DNA of 64,000 nucleotides. Origin: Streptomyces sp. 1-11 (GTDB lineage Bacteria; Actinomycetota; Actinomycetes; Streptomycetales; Streptomycetaceae). Positions 1 to 9,460 of the stretch are shown here, one piece after another (within the stretch, counting starts at the first letter, position 1; each line of letters begins with the position of its first letter). The notes below the pieces were generated by a model. The model did not search any database and was not told the origin of the DNA. It worked only from the letters and a program-made list of their open reading frames with translations. A program made the position numbers and the translations under genes. Where the stretch lies: the NCBI RefSeq assembly GCF_007176755.1, contig NZ_BJTV01000011.1, forward strand, positions 62,001 through 126,000, given 5' to 3'.

Positions 1-758
1 AGACCACCGGCGAAGCCCTGGAGATCGGCCGTACCCGGCTGTACAACTCCCTGGCGAAGGCCGCCGAGCGCGGCAAGATCACCGAGGAGGAGCGGGAGGC
101 CACGCAGGCGCGGCTCAGCTTCACCACGGACCTCGGCGAGTTCGCCGACCGCGACCTGGTGATCGAGGCCGTGGTGGAGAACGAGCAGGTGAAGACGGAG
201 ATCTTCCAGGTGCTCGACCAGGTGGTGACCCGTCCGGACGCCATCCTCGCCTCCAACACCTCCTCCATCCCGCTGGTGAAGCTGGCGGTCTCCACCTCCC
301 GGCCCGACCATGTCGTGGGCGTCCACTTCTTCAACCCGGCCCCGGTGCAGCAGCTGGTGGAGCTGATCCCCGCGCTCACCACCTCCGAGGGCACCCTCAG
401 CCGGGCCCAGGCCTTCGCCGAGAAACTGCTCGGCAAGCACGCGATCCGCGCCCAGGACCGCTCCGGCTTCGTGGTGAACGCGCTGCTGGTGCCCTACCTG
501 CTGTCCGCGATCCGGATGTTCGAGTCCGGCATCGCCAGCCGGGAGGACATCGACAACGGCATGGAGATGGGCTGCGCCCACCCGATGGGCCCGCTGAAGC
601 TGTCCGACCTGATCGGCCTGGACACTATCGTCTCCATCGCCAACTCCATGTACGCCGAGTACAAGGAGCCGCTGTACGCCGCTCCCCCGCTGCTCCAGCG
701 CATGGTCGAGGCGGGCCGGCTCGGCCGGAAGACGGGATCGGGCTTCTACAGCTACTGA
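1..758 (+). CDS. 3-hydroxybutyryl-CoA dehydrogenase, C-terminal part (cut by left edge)
   Basis: The frame is open from the left edge (first full codon at base 3) and ends at TGA 756-758, so the start codon and the N-terminal NAD-binding GxGxxG loop lie outside the window. The family oxidises (3S)-hydroxyacyl-CoA to 3-oxoacyl-CoA with NAD+ in beta-oxidation and C4 metabolism. Visible hallmarks are ASNTSS, the catalytic-histidine segment VGVHFFNP followed by VELI, a GFVVNALL segment, and the C-terminal helical domain with GCAHPMGPLKLSDLIGLD. The small single-function layout fits a PaaH/Hbd/FadB2-type enzyme, not a fused FadB. A strong hairpin follows 20 bases downstream. The family call is secure; the physiological substrate is not determined. 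Confidence 0.93.
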   Translation, partial: TTGEALEIGRTRLYNSLAKAAERGKITEEEREATQARLSFTTDLGEFADRDLVIEAVVENEQVKTEIFQVLDQVVTRPDAILASNTSSIPLVKLAVSTSRPDHVVGVHFFNPAPVQQLVELIPALTTSEGTLSRAQAFAEKLLGKHAIRAQDRSGFVVNALLVPYLLSAIRMFESGIASREDIDNGMEMGCAHPMGPLKLSDLIGLDTIVSIANSMYAEYKEPLYAAPPLLQRMVEAGRLGRKTGSGFYSY

Positions 759-777
759 TTACCGTCCGCTACGCCCG

Positions 778-809
778 TGGGCCCGGCACCGGATTCGGTG
801 CCGGGCCCA
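778..809 (+). terminator. Perfect 14-bp hairpin after the dehydrogenase gene
   Basis: Bases 778-791 pair perfectly with 796-809 around the loop GATT (792-795). The hairpin sits 20 bases after the stop codon. No long U-tract follows (ATCTGTTTC), which is normal for Streptomyces terminators. It most likely ends the dehydrogenase transcript. Confidence 0.75.
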
Positions 810-951
810 TCTGTTTCACACGCCGTGTGCGCGCCGGGCCCGCATATGCCCGTCACACACGCTCCCCACGCGCCCACCAGCCGAGTTGACTCTGCATGCG
901 CATGCAAGGGGTGCGGAACCCCTACGTCCGACTACGGAAAGGAGTGGACCC

Positions 952-1209
952 GTGAGCGCCGAACCGGAGCATCCCGTGGTCCATGGTGAACTCGCAGAGT
1001 TACGGCGCCGACTCGACGTGGCCTACGCCCGCGTCGAGGGAGGACTCGCCCTGCTCAGTCACCGCGCCGAGGAGACCGCCAAGGAGGTGGACGACCTGCA
1101 CACGCGCATGGCCTCGCTGGAACACACGCGCTGGCCCCTGCCCTCGCTCGCCGTCCTCACCGCCCTCGGAGCCCTCGTGGTGACGGTCTGGCAGGCGCTG
1201 GCCCGCTAG
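952..1209 (+). CDS. Small protein with coiled-coil and C-terminal membrane helix
   Basis: An 85-residue product of unknown function. GTG 952 is chosen because GGAAAGGAG (936-944) lies 7 bases upstream. Residues about 10-60 are rich in Arg, Glu and Leu with heptad-like spacing, suggesting a coiled coil. A hydrophobic stretch (PLPSLAVLTALGALVVTVW) follows as a single membrane helix, so it is probably a tail-anchored protein. Codon 17 is TTA (1000-1002), the rare leucine codon read by the bldA tRNA, which suggests translation linked to development. Its stop codon overlaps by 4 bases the stop of the convergent NUDIX gene, which also has a TTA codon. An upstream in-frame start at 886 exists but has no ribosome-binding site. 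Confidence 0.72.
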   Translation: MSAEPEHPVVHGELAELRRRLDVAYARVEGGLALLSHRAEETAKEVDDLHTRMASLEHTRWPLPSLAVLTALGALVVTVWQALAR

Positions 1210-1751
1210 CCGACGGCGTCGCCGGCGAGCCTCATGTGGTGCAGCAGCAGTAACGCGGCCGCCATGTTGGCGGCCGGGACCTCCCCACGGGCGATGAGGT
1301 CGGGGACGACCTTGAGCGGGACCCACTCCCGGCGGTCCGACTCGAAGTCGTCCACGGGATGTCCGACGTACTCGCCGCGGTCGGACCAGTAGATGTGGTG
1401 CCGGGCGTCGGTGAGGCCGTTGGACGGCTCCACGCTCATCAGGTGGTGCAGCGGTCCCGGCCGCCAGCCGGTCTCCTCCTCCAGTTCCCTGGCGGCCGCG
1501 CTCGCGACGTCCTCGCCGTCCTCCACCACGCCCGCGGCCAGTTCCCAGCCCCAGCTGTCGGTGATGAAGCGGTGCCGCCACAGCAGCAGGACCTCGTTGG
1601 CCTCGTTGACGACCGTGGCGACGGCGACCGGCCGCAGCCGGATCAGGAAGTGGTCGAGATGCCGGCCGTCCGGCAATTCCACATCCGCGAGATTGACGCT
1701 GAACCAGCGGTTCTCATACACAGTTTGTTCGTTCTGTTTCGTCCACTGCAC
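1206..1751 (-). CDS. NUDIX hydrolase (ADP-ribose pyrophosphatase-like)
   Basis: A 181-residue product with a perfect Nudix box at about residues 74-96: G-x5-E-x7-REL-x-EE-x-GW (GVVEDGE, then RELEEETGW). This motif binds the metal for hydrolysis of nucleoside diphosphates linked to another moiety. The N-terminal strands and overall length resemble ADP-ribose/NudF-type enzymes, but the substrate cannot be read from sequence. The start is GTG 1751 with GGAAGG slightly far upstream. Codon 167 is TTA (1251-1253), within a run of four leucines, so translation may depend on bldA. It converges on, and overlaps by 4 bases, the small plus-strand gene ending at 1209. The three CCTACAG-type repeats at 1804-1850 lie in its upstream region. 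Confidence 0.9.
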   Translation of the reverse strand: MQWTKQNEQTVYENRWFSVNLADVELPDGRHLDHFLIRLRPVAVATVVNEANEVLLLWRHRFITDSWGWELAAGVVEDGEDVASAAARELEEETGWRPGPLHHLMSVEPSNGLTDARHHIYWSDRGEYVGHPVDDFESDRREWVPLKVVPDLIARGEVPAANMAAALLLLHHMRLAGDAVG

Positions 1752-1803
1752 GGTTCTGCCACCTTCCGCCGAGTAAGGGGCAATATCGCAGCAGCGGCGG
1801 TGT

Positions 1804-1850
1804 ACCTACAGTGGGCCTACAGCGGTAGGCGCGGTACGCCTACAGCGGTA
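1804..1850. repeat. Three short direct repeats with core CCTACAGYGG
   Basis: ACCTACAGTGGG (from 1804), CCTACAGCGGTA (1816-1827) and CCTACAGCGGTA (1839-1850) occur in 47 bases. The last two are identical and 23 bases apart. The block covers the stop codon of the TPR regulator (1840-1842) and the upstream region of the NUDIX gene. It could be an operator or a slippage duplication of the regulator's 3' end. Confidence 0.5.
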
Positions 1851-3180
1851 CGCGCAGTGCGCCGTCGATGAGTTCGGCGGCTTCGGCGGTCCCGGCCGAG
1901 CCGCAGCGCACCAGGTGCTCGCGCACCGCGCGGAGTCTGTCGCGCAGCCGCTGGGACTCCATCCCGCGCGCCTGCTCGGCCATCCGCACGGCCGTGGCCA
2001 CCGCGGTGTCGGCGTTGCCCTGGCGCAGCTCGATCGTGCTGAGCATGGCCAGCCGGTGCACCCGGCCGCGGTCGTGGGCCGGGTTGTCCACCGCGGCCGC
2101 CGCGTGCTCCCGGGCGGCGGCCAGTTCGCCGAGGCTCAGCAGCGCCTCGGCCACCTGGACGTTGACCAGGCCGGGCTGGACGTAGCCGGTCTCGTCGGGC
2201 TCGTACCCGCGCCGGATGCGGTCGGCGGCCGTCTCGGCCCGGCGGATGCAGGACAGGGCGCTGCCGGAGTCGCCGAGGTGGGCGTACGCCTTGGCCTGCA
2301 TCGCGTACAGGTCGGAGGCGAGGGCCGGGGTGATGTGCCTGCCGGCCGCGCGCAGGGCGGCCTCGGCGAACGCGACGGCCTGCCGGTGCTCCCGCATGAA
2401 CAGCGCCTGGTTGACCAGCAGCGCGATCACGTAGGCGCCGAGCCCCCGGTCCCCGCTGGCCTTCGCCAGCCGGAGGGCCTGGTGGAAGTAGCGCTGGGCC
2501 AGGCCGTGCGCGTCGGAGTCGTAGGCGCAGATGCCGGCGATCGCCACCAGGCCGCCCGTGGCCCGGTGCAACTGACGTCCGGTGGCGTCGGTGTAGCCGC
2601 CGCGCAGCAGCGGGGCCGCCTCGGCGTTGAGGAAGCCGACGATCCGCGCCCGGGTCGCGACGCCGCCGGCCTTGCGGTACATCTGCTCGTAGTGCGTGCG
2701 GGCGGCGCGCAGCAGTTCGAGGTCGGCCGCGGTGACCCGGTGCCGGCCGCCCCGGGAGACGTCCACGTCCTCGGGCGGGTTCTCCCACTCCCACACCGGC
2801 ATGACGGCGGGGGTGCCGGTGACCGCGGGCGCGCCGAGCACGTGCGGGCGCTGCTGTTCGTCCGAGCGCCACAGCGCGGTGGCCCGCTCCACGAAGCCGG
2901 ACAGCGAGCCGGTGTGCGGGGTGCTGGGCTCACCGGGCACCCCGAGGCCGATGTCGTCCAGCGTCACCGGCCGGTGCAGCCGTCCGGCGAGCACCTCGCA
3001 GATCAGGTCGGGCACCTGGCCGCGCGGCCGCTGGCCCTTCAGCCACCGCGCCACGGCCGTGTGCTCGTAGCGCAGCGCGAGGCCCCGTCCGCGCCCGGCC
3101 TGGTTCACATGGGCGGCGAGACCGGCGTGCGAGATGCCCGCCTCGTCCAGGATGGCGTCGAGCAGAGTGTTGGGCTGCAT
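1840..3180 (-). CDS. XRE-like/TPR transcriptional regulator (NsdA-like family)
   Basis: A 446-residue protein starting at ATG 3180. Residues 1-75 form an XRE-type DNA-binding region typical of Streptomyces (LLDAILDEAGIS, then HTAVARWLKGQRPRG). After a linker with the segment MPVWEWENPPEDVDVSR, residues about 140-440 are alpha-helical TPR-like repeats rich in alanine and leucine (for example GLAQRYFHQALRLAKASGD and VAEALLSLGELAAAREHA). This architecture is that of the NsdA/BldD-neighbour regulators, several of which repress differentiation or antibiotic production. The ligand and targets are unknown. It is transcribed alone; the NUDIX gene follows on the same strand after 88 bases and may be co-transcribed. 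Confidence 0.82.
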   Translation of the reverse strand: MQPNTLLDAILDEAGISHAGLAAHVNQAGRGRGLALRYEHTAVARWLKGQRPRGQVPDLICEVLAGRLHRPVTLDDIGLGVPGEPSTPHTGSLSGFVERATALWRSDEQQRPHVLGAPAVTGTPAVMPVWEWENPPEDVDVSRGGRHRVTAADLELLRAARTHYEQMYRKAGGVATRARIVGFLNAEAAPLLRGGYTDATGRQLHRATGGLVAIAGICAYDSDAHGLAQRYFHQALRLAKASGDRGLGAYVIALLVNQALFMREHRQAVAFAEAALRAAGRHITPALASDLYAMQAKAYAHLGDSGSALSCIRRAETAADRIRRGYEPDETGYVQPGLVNVQVAEALLSLGELAAAREHAAAAVDNPAHDRGRVHRLAMLSTIELRQGNADTAVATAVRMAEQARGMESQRLRDRLRAVREHLVRCGSAGTAEAAELIDGALRVPL

Positions 3181-3310
3181 GAGTGCCCCCCGAGTGGCCT
3201 GGTGACCGTCAGCGTAGTGGCTCGGCCTTCACACGGGGTGTGAACGGAGTGCGCGCACCCGGGCCGTGCGCGCACTGTCGCGGAGCGTGGTCCCGCCGCT
3301 TGACTGGTCG

Positions 3311-3358
3311 CCCGGCCAAGCCACCGGCTCCCCCTCGAAAAGCGGTGGCTTGGCCGGG
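3311..3358. repeat. 16-bp perfect inverted repeat, 16-base loop
   Basis: Bases 3311-3326 (CCCGGCCAAGCCACCG) are exactly complementary to 3343-3358. The repeat lies in the 291-base gap between pheT and the TPR regulator, both on the minus strand. It could be a second terminator for pheST or an operator for the regulator. The wide loop makes it weaker as a terminator than the hairpin at 3393-3426. Confidence 0.55.
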
Positions 3359-3388
3359 TCGGCCACGGCGGCTCGGGGGCGGTGGGCG

Positions 3389-3426
3389 AAAACGGACGGA
3401 CCGGCCCCGCAGGACCGGTCCGTCCG
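3389..3426 (-). terminator. Intrinsic terminator after pheT
   Basis: A 12-bp perfect stem (3393-3404 with 3415-3426) and 10-base loop lie 46 bases downstream of the pheT stop. On the transcribed strand the stem is followed by TTTT (3392-3389). It is a textbook position for the pheST terminator. Confidence 0.75.
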
Positions 3427-3471
3427 CCGCCGGCGGGCACGGGCCCGCGCGGCGGGCCGCCTCGGCGCGGG

Positions 3472-5985
3472 TCAGCCCCGCAGCACCGCTCCGGTCCGCT
3501 CGCCCGCCAGGGCGACCGCGGCGTCCCGGGCCGCGGACGCCTCGTCCACGGTCAGCGTCCGGTCACCCGCGCGGAACCGCAGCGCGTAGGCCAGGGACTT
3601 GCGCCCCTCGCCGAGCTGCTCCGCGTTCTCGTACACGTCGAACAGCCGGATGGACTCCAGCAGTTCGCCCGCGCCCTCGCGCAGCGCCGCCTCGACCTCG
3701 GCGGCCGGGACGGGCAGGTCGACCACCAGGGCGACGTCCTGCGTGGCCACTGGGAAGGTGGAGATGGCCGGCGCCTGCGGAACGCCGTCGCCGGCCGCCG
3801 CCAGGGCGTCCAGGTCCAGCTCCATCGCGCAGGTGCGCTCGGGCAGACCGAGCGCCTTGAGGACGCGCGGGTGCAGTTCGCCCGCGTGGCCCACGACCCG
3901 CTCGGCGCCGTCGGCGACGACGAGCAGCTCGGCGCAGCGGCCGGGGTGCCAGGGGCCGTACTGGCCCTTGCGGACGGTCAGGTCGGCACCGGCCTCGCGG
4001 GCGACGGCGCGGCCGGCCTCGATCGCGTCGGCCCAGTCCGCCGGGCGGCCCTTGCCCCACCAGCCGGCCTGCTCGCGGGCGCCGGTGAGCACCACGGCGA
4101 CGTGCCGGGGCTGCTCGGGCAGCGCGCCGTCCAGCGAGGCGATGTCCTGGTCGGTCGGGCGGCGGTCGACGGGCAGGTGCACGCCGGGCAGCCGCTCCTC
4201 GCGCGGCTGGAACACCAGTCCGGTCTCGAACAGGGCCAGGTCGTGCGAGCCGCGGCCGTCGTTGCGCCGCAGGGCGCCCAGCAGGCCGGGCAGCAGCGTC
4301 GTGCGGAGCGCGGGCTCCTCGTCGTTGAGCGGGTTGACCAGCTTCACCACGCGGCGGGCCGGGTCACCGGACTCCAGGCCGAGCTGGTCGAAGACCTGCT
4401 CGCCGACGAAGGGGTAGTTCGGCGCCTCGACGTAGCCCGCGCCGGCCAGCGCGCGGCCGACCCGGCGGTGCAGCCGCTGGCGGTGGGTCAGGCCGCGGCC
4501 GGAGGCCGGCCTCGGCAGCGTGGAGGGCAGGTTCTCGTAGCCCTCGAGGCGGATGACCTCCTCGGCCAGGTCGTTGGCCTCGGTGAGGTCGGGACGCCAG
4601 GACGGCACCGTGACGACCAGGTCGTCCTGGCCGTAGACGTCGCAGCCGATCTCCTGCAGCCGGCGCACCACGGTCTCGCGGCCGTACTCCACGCCCGCGA
4701 CCCGGTCCGGGTGGTCCGCCGGGACCGTGATGGTCCGCGGGGCGGAGGGCGCGACGACCTCGGTGACGCCGGCCTCGGCCGTGCCGCCCGCGAGCAGCAC
4801 CAGCAGGTCCACGGTGCGCTGCGCGGCGGCCGCGGCGGCCTGCGGGTCGACACCCCGCTCGAAGCGGCGGGAGGCCTCGGAGGACAGCTTGTGACGGCGG
4901 GCCGTGCGGGCGATCGAGACCGCGTCGAAGTGGGCCGCCTCGACGACCACGTCGGTCGTGGCGTTCTCCACGTCCTCGTGGTCGGCGATCTCCGTGTCGG
5001 CGCCGCCCATCACGCCGGCCAGGCCGATCGGGCCGCGCTCGTCGGTGATGACCAGGTCCTCGGAGTGCAGCGTGCGCTCGACGCCGTCGAGGGTGACGAG
5101 CTTCTCGCCCTCCTCGGCCCGGCGCACGCCGATGGTGCCCTGGACCAGAGTGCGGTCGTAGGCGTGCAGCGGCTGGCCCAGCTCCATCATCACGTAGTTC
5201 GTGACGTCGACGGCGAGCGAGATCGGGCGCATGCCGACCTTCTGCAGCCGGCGCTGGAGCCAGATCGGGGAGCGCGCCTCCGGGCTCAGACCGGTGACGG
5301 TGCGGGCGGTGAAGCGGTCGCAGCCGACCGGCTCGGCGACCTTGACCGGGTAGCCGAAGGCGTTCGGGGCGGGCACGTCGATCAGCGCCGGGTCGCGCAG
5401 CGGCAGGCCGTAGGCGATGGCGGTCTCGCGGGCGACGCCGCGGATGGACAGGCAGTCGCCGCGGTTGGCGGTGACGGCGATGTCCAGCACCTCGTCGACG
5501 AGCTGGAGCAGCTCGACGGCGTCCTTGCCGACCTCGGTCTCCGGCGGCAGCACGATGATGCCGTGGGTGCCGTCGTCGCCCATGCCCAGCTCGTCGCTGG
5601 AGCAGATCATGCCGTGCGAGGTCTTGCCGTAGGTCTTGCGCGCGGCGATGGAGAAGCCGCCGGGCAGCGTGGCGCCCGGGAGGACCACGACGACCTTGTC
5701 GCCGACGGCGAAGTTGCGGGCGCCGCAGACGATCTCCTGGGGCTCGCCGGTGCCGTTGGCCTCGCCGACGTCGACGGTGCAGAAGCGGATAGGCTTCTTG
5801 AAGCCCTCCAGCTCCTCGATGGTCAGCACCTGGCCGACGACCAGCGGACCCTTGAGGTCGGCGCCGAGCTGCTCGACGGTCTCGACCTCGAGGCCCGCCG
5901 AGATGAGCTTGGCCTGGACGTCACGGCCGGTTTCGGTCGCCGGCAGGTCGACGTACTCCCGCAGCCAAGAAAGCGGGACCCGCAT
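3472..5985 (-). CDS. pheT: Phenylalanine-tRNA ligase beta subunit
   Basis: An 837-residue product, a normal length for the bacterial beta subunit. Together with PheS it forms the (alpha-beta)2 enzyme that charges tRNA-Phe. Visible features are the N-terminal start MRVPLSWLREYVDLP, a tRNA-binding EMAP-like domain at about 40-150 (VVGQVLTIEELEG, FAVGDKVVVVLPGATLPGG, DELGMGDDGTHGI), the B3/B4 editing region (LTPxxRSPIWLQRRLQKVGMRP-like segment, then DVTNYVMMELGQPLHAYD), the B5 domain (DLAEEVIRLEGYENLPSTLP) and a C-terminal anticodon-binding domain ending with the FRAGDRTLTVDE region. The ATG at 5985 overlaps the pheS stop by one base (TGATG), indicating translational coupling. A hairpin terminator follows. 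Confidence 0.98.
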   Translation of the reverse strand: MRVPLSWLREYVDLPATETGRDVQAKLISAGLEVETVEQLGADLKGPLVVGQVLTIEELEGFKKPIRFCTVDVGEANGTGEPQEIVCGARNFAVGDKVVVVLPGATLPGGFSIAARKTYGKTSHGMICSSDELGMGDDGTHGIIVLPPETEVGKDAVELLQLVDEVLDIAVTANRGDCLSIRGVARETAIAYGLPLRDPALIDVPAPNAFGYPVKVAEPVGCDRFTARTVTGLSPEARSPIWLQRRLQKVGMRPISLAVDVTNYVMMELGQPLHAYDRTLVQGTIGVRRAEEGEKLVTLDGVERTLHSEDLVITDERGPIGLAGVMGGADTEIADHEDVENATTDVVVEAAHFDAVSIARTARRHKLSSEASRRFERGVDPQAAAAAAQRTVDLLVLLAGGTAEAGVTEVVAPSAPRTITVPADHPDRVAGVEYGRETVVRRLQEIGCDVYGQDDLVVTVPSWRPDLTEANDLAEEVIRLEGYENLPSTLPRPASGRGLTHRQRLHRRVGRALAGAGYVEAPNYPFVGEQVFDQLGLESGDPARRVVKLVNPLNDEEPALRTTLLPGLLGALRRNDGRGSHDLALFETGLVFQPREERLPGVHLPVDRRPTDQDIASLDGALPEQPRHVAVVLTGAREQAGWWGKGRPADWADAIEAGRAVAREAGADLTVRKGQYGPWHPGRCAELLVVADGAERVVGHAGELHPRVLKALGLPERTCAMELDLDALAAAGDGVPQAPAISTFPVATQDVALVVDLPVPAAEVEAALREGAGELLESIRLFDVYENAEQLGEGRKSLAYALRFRAGDRTLTVDEASAARDAAVALAGERTGAVLRG

Positions 5986-7106
5986 CAGATCTCCATCCCG
6001 AACGGCCGGGTGAACCGGACGTCACCCTCGACCATGTCTCGCATGTCTTCGACGTTGTGGCGGAACATCAGCATCCGCTCGATGCCGAACCCGAAGGCGA
6101 ACCCGCTGTACTTCTCCGGGTCGACGCCGCAGGCGGCCAGCACCTTGGGGTTGACCATGCCGCAGCCGCCGAGCTCGATCCAGCCCTCGCTGGAGCAGGT
6201 GCGGCAGGGCCGGTCGGGGTTGCCCACGGACTCGCCGCGGCAGACGTAGCACACCATGTCCATCTCGGCGGACGGCTCGGTGAACGGGAAGAAGTTCGGC
6301 CGCAGCCGGGTCTTCATGCCCTCGCCGAACAGCGACTGGACCATGTGGTCCAGGGTGCCCTTGAGGTCGGCCATGGTCAGGCCCTCGTCGACGGCGAGCA
6401 GCTCGACCTGGTGGAAGACCGGGGTGTGGGTGGCGTCCAGCTCGTCGGTGCGGTACACGCGGCCGGGGCAGATCACGTAGACCGGCAGCTCACGGCTGAG
6501 CAGCGAGCGGATCTGCACGGGCGAGGTGTGGGTGCGCAGCACGACGCCGGAGTCGGCGGTGCCGTCGGGGCCCTCGACGAAGAACGTGTCGGCCTCGCCG
6601 CGGGCCGGGTGGTCCGGGCCGATGTTGAGCGCGTCGAAGTTGAACCACTCGGCCTCGACCTCGGGGCCCTCGGCGACCTCGTAGCCCATGGCGACGAAGA
6701 CGTCCTCGATGCGCTCCGAGAGCGTGGTCAGCGGGTGCCTCGCGCCCGCGGGGACGCGGTCGTACGGCAGCGTGACGTCGACGTCCTCCTCGACCAGCAC
6801 GCGGGCGTCCCGCTCGGCCTCGAGCTCGGCCTGGCGGCCGGCGAGGGCCTTGTTCACGGCGCCGCGGGCCATGCCGACGCGCTTGCCGGCGTCGGCCTTG
6901 GCGTGCGGGGGCAGGGCGCCGATCTCGCGGTTGGCGAGGGCCAGCGGGGAGGCGGGGCCGGTGTGGGCGACCTTCGCCTCGTGGAGCGCGTCGAGGGAGT
7001 CCGCGGCGGCGAAGGCGGCGAGCGCCTCGTCCCGCATGCGCTCGATCTCTTCCGGTTTCAACGCCTCGACCTCGACAGGGTCGTACGACTTATTGGGTGC
7101 CGACAT
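5985..7106 (-). CDS. pheS: Phenylalanine-tRNA ligase alpha subunit
   Basis: A 373-residue catalytic subunit of PheRS. The N-terminal ~100 residues form the coiled-coil tRNA-binding arm (alanine/glutamate-rich). The class II core follows: AEGPEVEAEWFNFDALN, GDEADTFF-like segment, HTSPVQIRSL (motif 2 region), FPFTEPSAEMDMVC, a CRTCSSEGWIELGGCGMVNP segment, and GFGIERMLMFRH (motif 3, ATP binding). The start is ATG 7106. The 146-base upstream gap to the kinase gene shows no recognisable T-box or Phe-rich leader peptide. The last base of its TGA is shared with the pheT ATG, so the two are a coupled operon. Confidence 0.98.
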   Translation of the reverse strand: MSAPNKSYDPVEVEALKPEEIERMRDEALAAFAAADSLDALHEAKVAHTGPASPLALANREIGALPPHAKADAGKRVGMARGAVNKALAGRQAELEAERDARVLVEEDVDVTLPYDRVPAGARHPLTTLSERIEDVFVAMGYEVAEGPEVEAEWFNFDALNIGPDHPARGEADTFFVEGPDGTADSGVVLRTHTSPVQIRSLLSRELPVYVICPGRVYRTDELDATHTPVFHQVELLAVDEGLTMADLKGTLDHMVQSLFGEGMKTRLRPNFFPFTEPSAEMDMVCYVCRGESVGNPDRPCRTCSSEGWIELGGCGMVNPKVLAACGVDPEKYSGFAFGFGIERMLMFRHNVEDMRDMVEGDVRFTRPFGMEI

Positions 7107-7252
7107 TTCTTCCCGTGCTTCCGATTGGCTGGCGGACGGTCCCCGTCACCGACTCCGAGACGGCGGTGGCTCGCTGCGGGCCGTGTACAGGACACAGTGG
7201 TGCCAATCGCCGAGTCTAACGGGGCGGGGGTGGACGAATGGCCCGTGGGCCG

Positions 7253-8386
7253 CTAGGCGAGATACGCCGGCGCGCACACGGGCAGCGTAAATCGGAACTC
7301 GGCGCCGCCGCCGGGGGCGCGGCCGACCGTGATGGTGCCGCCGTGGGCCTCGACGATGCCCTTGACGATGTACAGCCCGAGACCGGTGCCGCCGCGCTTG
7401 CTGCCCCGCCAGAAGCGGGTGAAGACGCGGTTCATGGACTCCTCCGGGATGCCGGGCCCCTCGTCGCTCACCGTGACCGACGTGGCCGTTTCCTCGCCCT
7501 CGCGCGGGGATGCCGCGGGCGTGATGTCAATGGTGACGGTTCCCTCGCCGTGCCGCACCGCGTTTTCCAGCAGGTTGCTCAGCACCTGGTCGACCTTGTC
7601 GGGATCGGCCCACAGCGCGGGCAGCGGCTGCTCGACGCGCAGCAGGAAGCGGTCGGCCCGCTGGCCCGCGGCGACGTAGGCCTGGATGTGCCGGCCGACG
7701 GCGGCGCCGATGTCGACGGGCTGCCGGCGCACCTCCAGCCGTCCGCTGTCGATCCTGGAAATGTCCAGCAGCTCGGCGATGAGGCGGGTGACGCGGTCGG
7801 CGTCGGCGTCGACGGTCTCCAGCATCAGCCGCTTCTGGTCGTCGGTGAAGCGTTCCCACTTGGCGAGCAGCGTGGCGGTGAAGCCCTTCACGGAGGTGAG
7901 CGGGGAGCGCAGCTCGTGCGCGACGGTCGCTATCAGCTCGGCGTGGCTGCGCTCGGTGCGGTGGCGGGCCTCGGTGTCCCGCAGGGAGACGACCAGCCCG
8001 CGCACGGGCCCGAGGGGTTCGGCGCGCACGTACCGCGCGGAGACCAGCACCTCGCGTCCGCCGGGCAGCAGCAGGTTGCGCTCCGGCTGCCGCACCCGGA
8101 TGGCGAGGCCGCCGTAGGGGTCGGTGAGCTGCCACCAGCGCCGCCCCTCCAGGTCCTCCAGGGGGAGCGCCTTCTCCAGGTGCCGGCCGAGGGCGTCCTC
8201 GGCGCGGAGGGCGGTGATGCGTTCGGCGGCGGCGTTGAAACAGGTCACGCGGCCGTGTTCGTCGGCGGTCACCAGGCCGTCGGGCAACTGGTCGGGGTCG
8301 ATGCCGGTGTGGTCGGCGTGCCGGGGCGCGGGCGTGCGGCGCGCGTCGCGCCCGTCCGGCGCGGTGCTGCTGCCGACCACCCTCAT
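7253..8386 (-). CDS. Orphan PAS-domain sensor histidine kinase
   Basis: A 377-residue cytoplasmic-looking kinase with no clear membrane helix. A PAS domain spans about 30-140 (LPDGLVTADEHGRVTCFNAAAERI, where an internal signal would be sensed). The HisKA box is VAHELRSPLTSVKGF with the phospho-acceptor at His157. ATPase boxes follow: N box NLLENAVRHGEG, G1 DEGPGIPEE, F-type VFTRFWRG and G2 GTGLGLYIVKGIVEAHGG. No response regulator is adjacent, so it is an orphan kinase. ATG 8386 is chosen because upstream in-frame codons belong to the gap before the methyltransferase. Its location between pheS and the RNA methyltransferase is conserved in Streptomyces, from memory. The signal and partner are unknown. 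Confidence 0.93.
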   Translation of the reverse strand: MRVVGSSTAPDGRDARRTPAPRHADHTGIDPDQLPDGLVTADEHGRVTCFNAAAERITALRAEDALGRHLEKALPLEDLEGRRWWQLTDPYGGLAIRVRQPERNLLLPGGREVLVSARYVRAEPLGPVRGLVVSLRDTEARHRTERSHAELIATVAHELRSPLTSVKGFTATLLAKWERFTDDQKRLMLETVDADADRVTRLIAELLDISRIDSGRLEVRRQPVDIGAAVGRHIQAYVAAGQRADRFLLRVEQPLPALWADPDKVDQVLSNLLENAVRHGEGTVTIDITPAASPREGEETATSVTVSDEGPGIPEESMNRVFTRFWRGSKRGGTGLGLYIVKGIVEAHGGTITVGRAPGGGAEFRFTLPVCAPAYLA

Positions 8387-8436
8387 CCCCGTACCCCACC
8401 TCTCAGACGGCGCAGGGCCCCGAGCTGGCCACCCTA

Positions 8437-9297
<861 letters not shown>

Positions 9298-9400
9298 CTT
9301 CCTCTTCACCTTCGGGAGCTCGGCGGGGCGCCCCGCGGGGGCACGGGGAACGGCGCGACCAGCCACGGAGTACCCGCGGCCGGCCGAGGACCCCAATGAT

Positions 9401-9434
9401 TGGACCCGCAAGCCTCACGAGGCTTGCGGGTCCA
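9401..9434 (-). terminator. Terminator of the infC-rpmI-rplT operon
   Basis: Bases 9401-9416 and 9419-9434 form a perfect 16-bp stem with a minimal loop, 27 bases past the rplT stop. The transcript continues ATCATTGG with no long U-tract. It is the strongest hairpin in the gap between rplT and the methyltransferase. Confidence 0.8.
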
Positions 9435-9460
9435 TGAGCCGGCCTGGAGCCGGCGCGGCG

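Noticed and set aside
3382..6249. A 955-residue plus-strand open frame opposite pheT
   Set aside because: Its low-complexity, Gly/Ala/Val/Arg/Asp-rich product is the antisense shadow of a GC-rich gene; pheT on the other strand is unmistakable.
7107..7252. T-box or leader-peptide attenuator before pheS
   Set aside because: No Phe-rich short frame, T-box sequence or terminator/antiterminator pair could be recognised in the 146-base gap.
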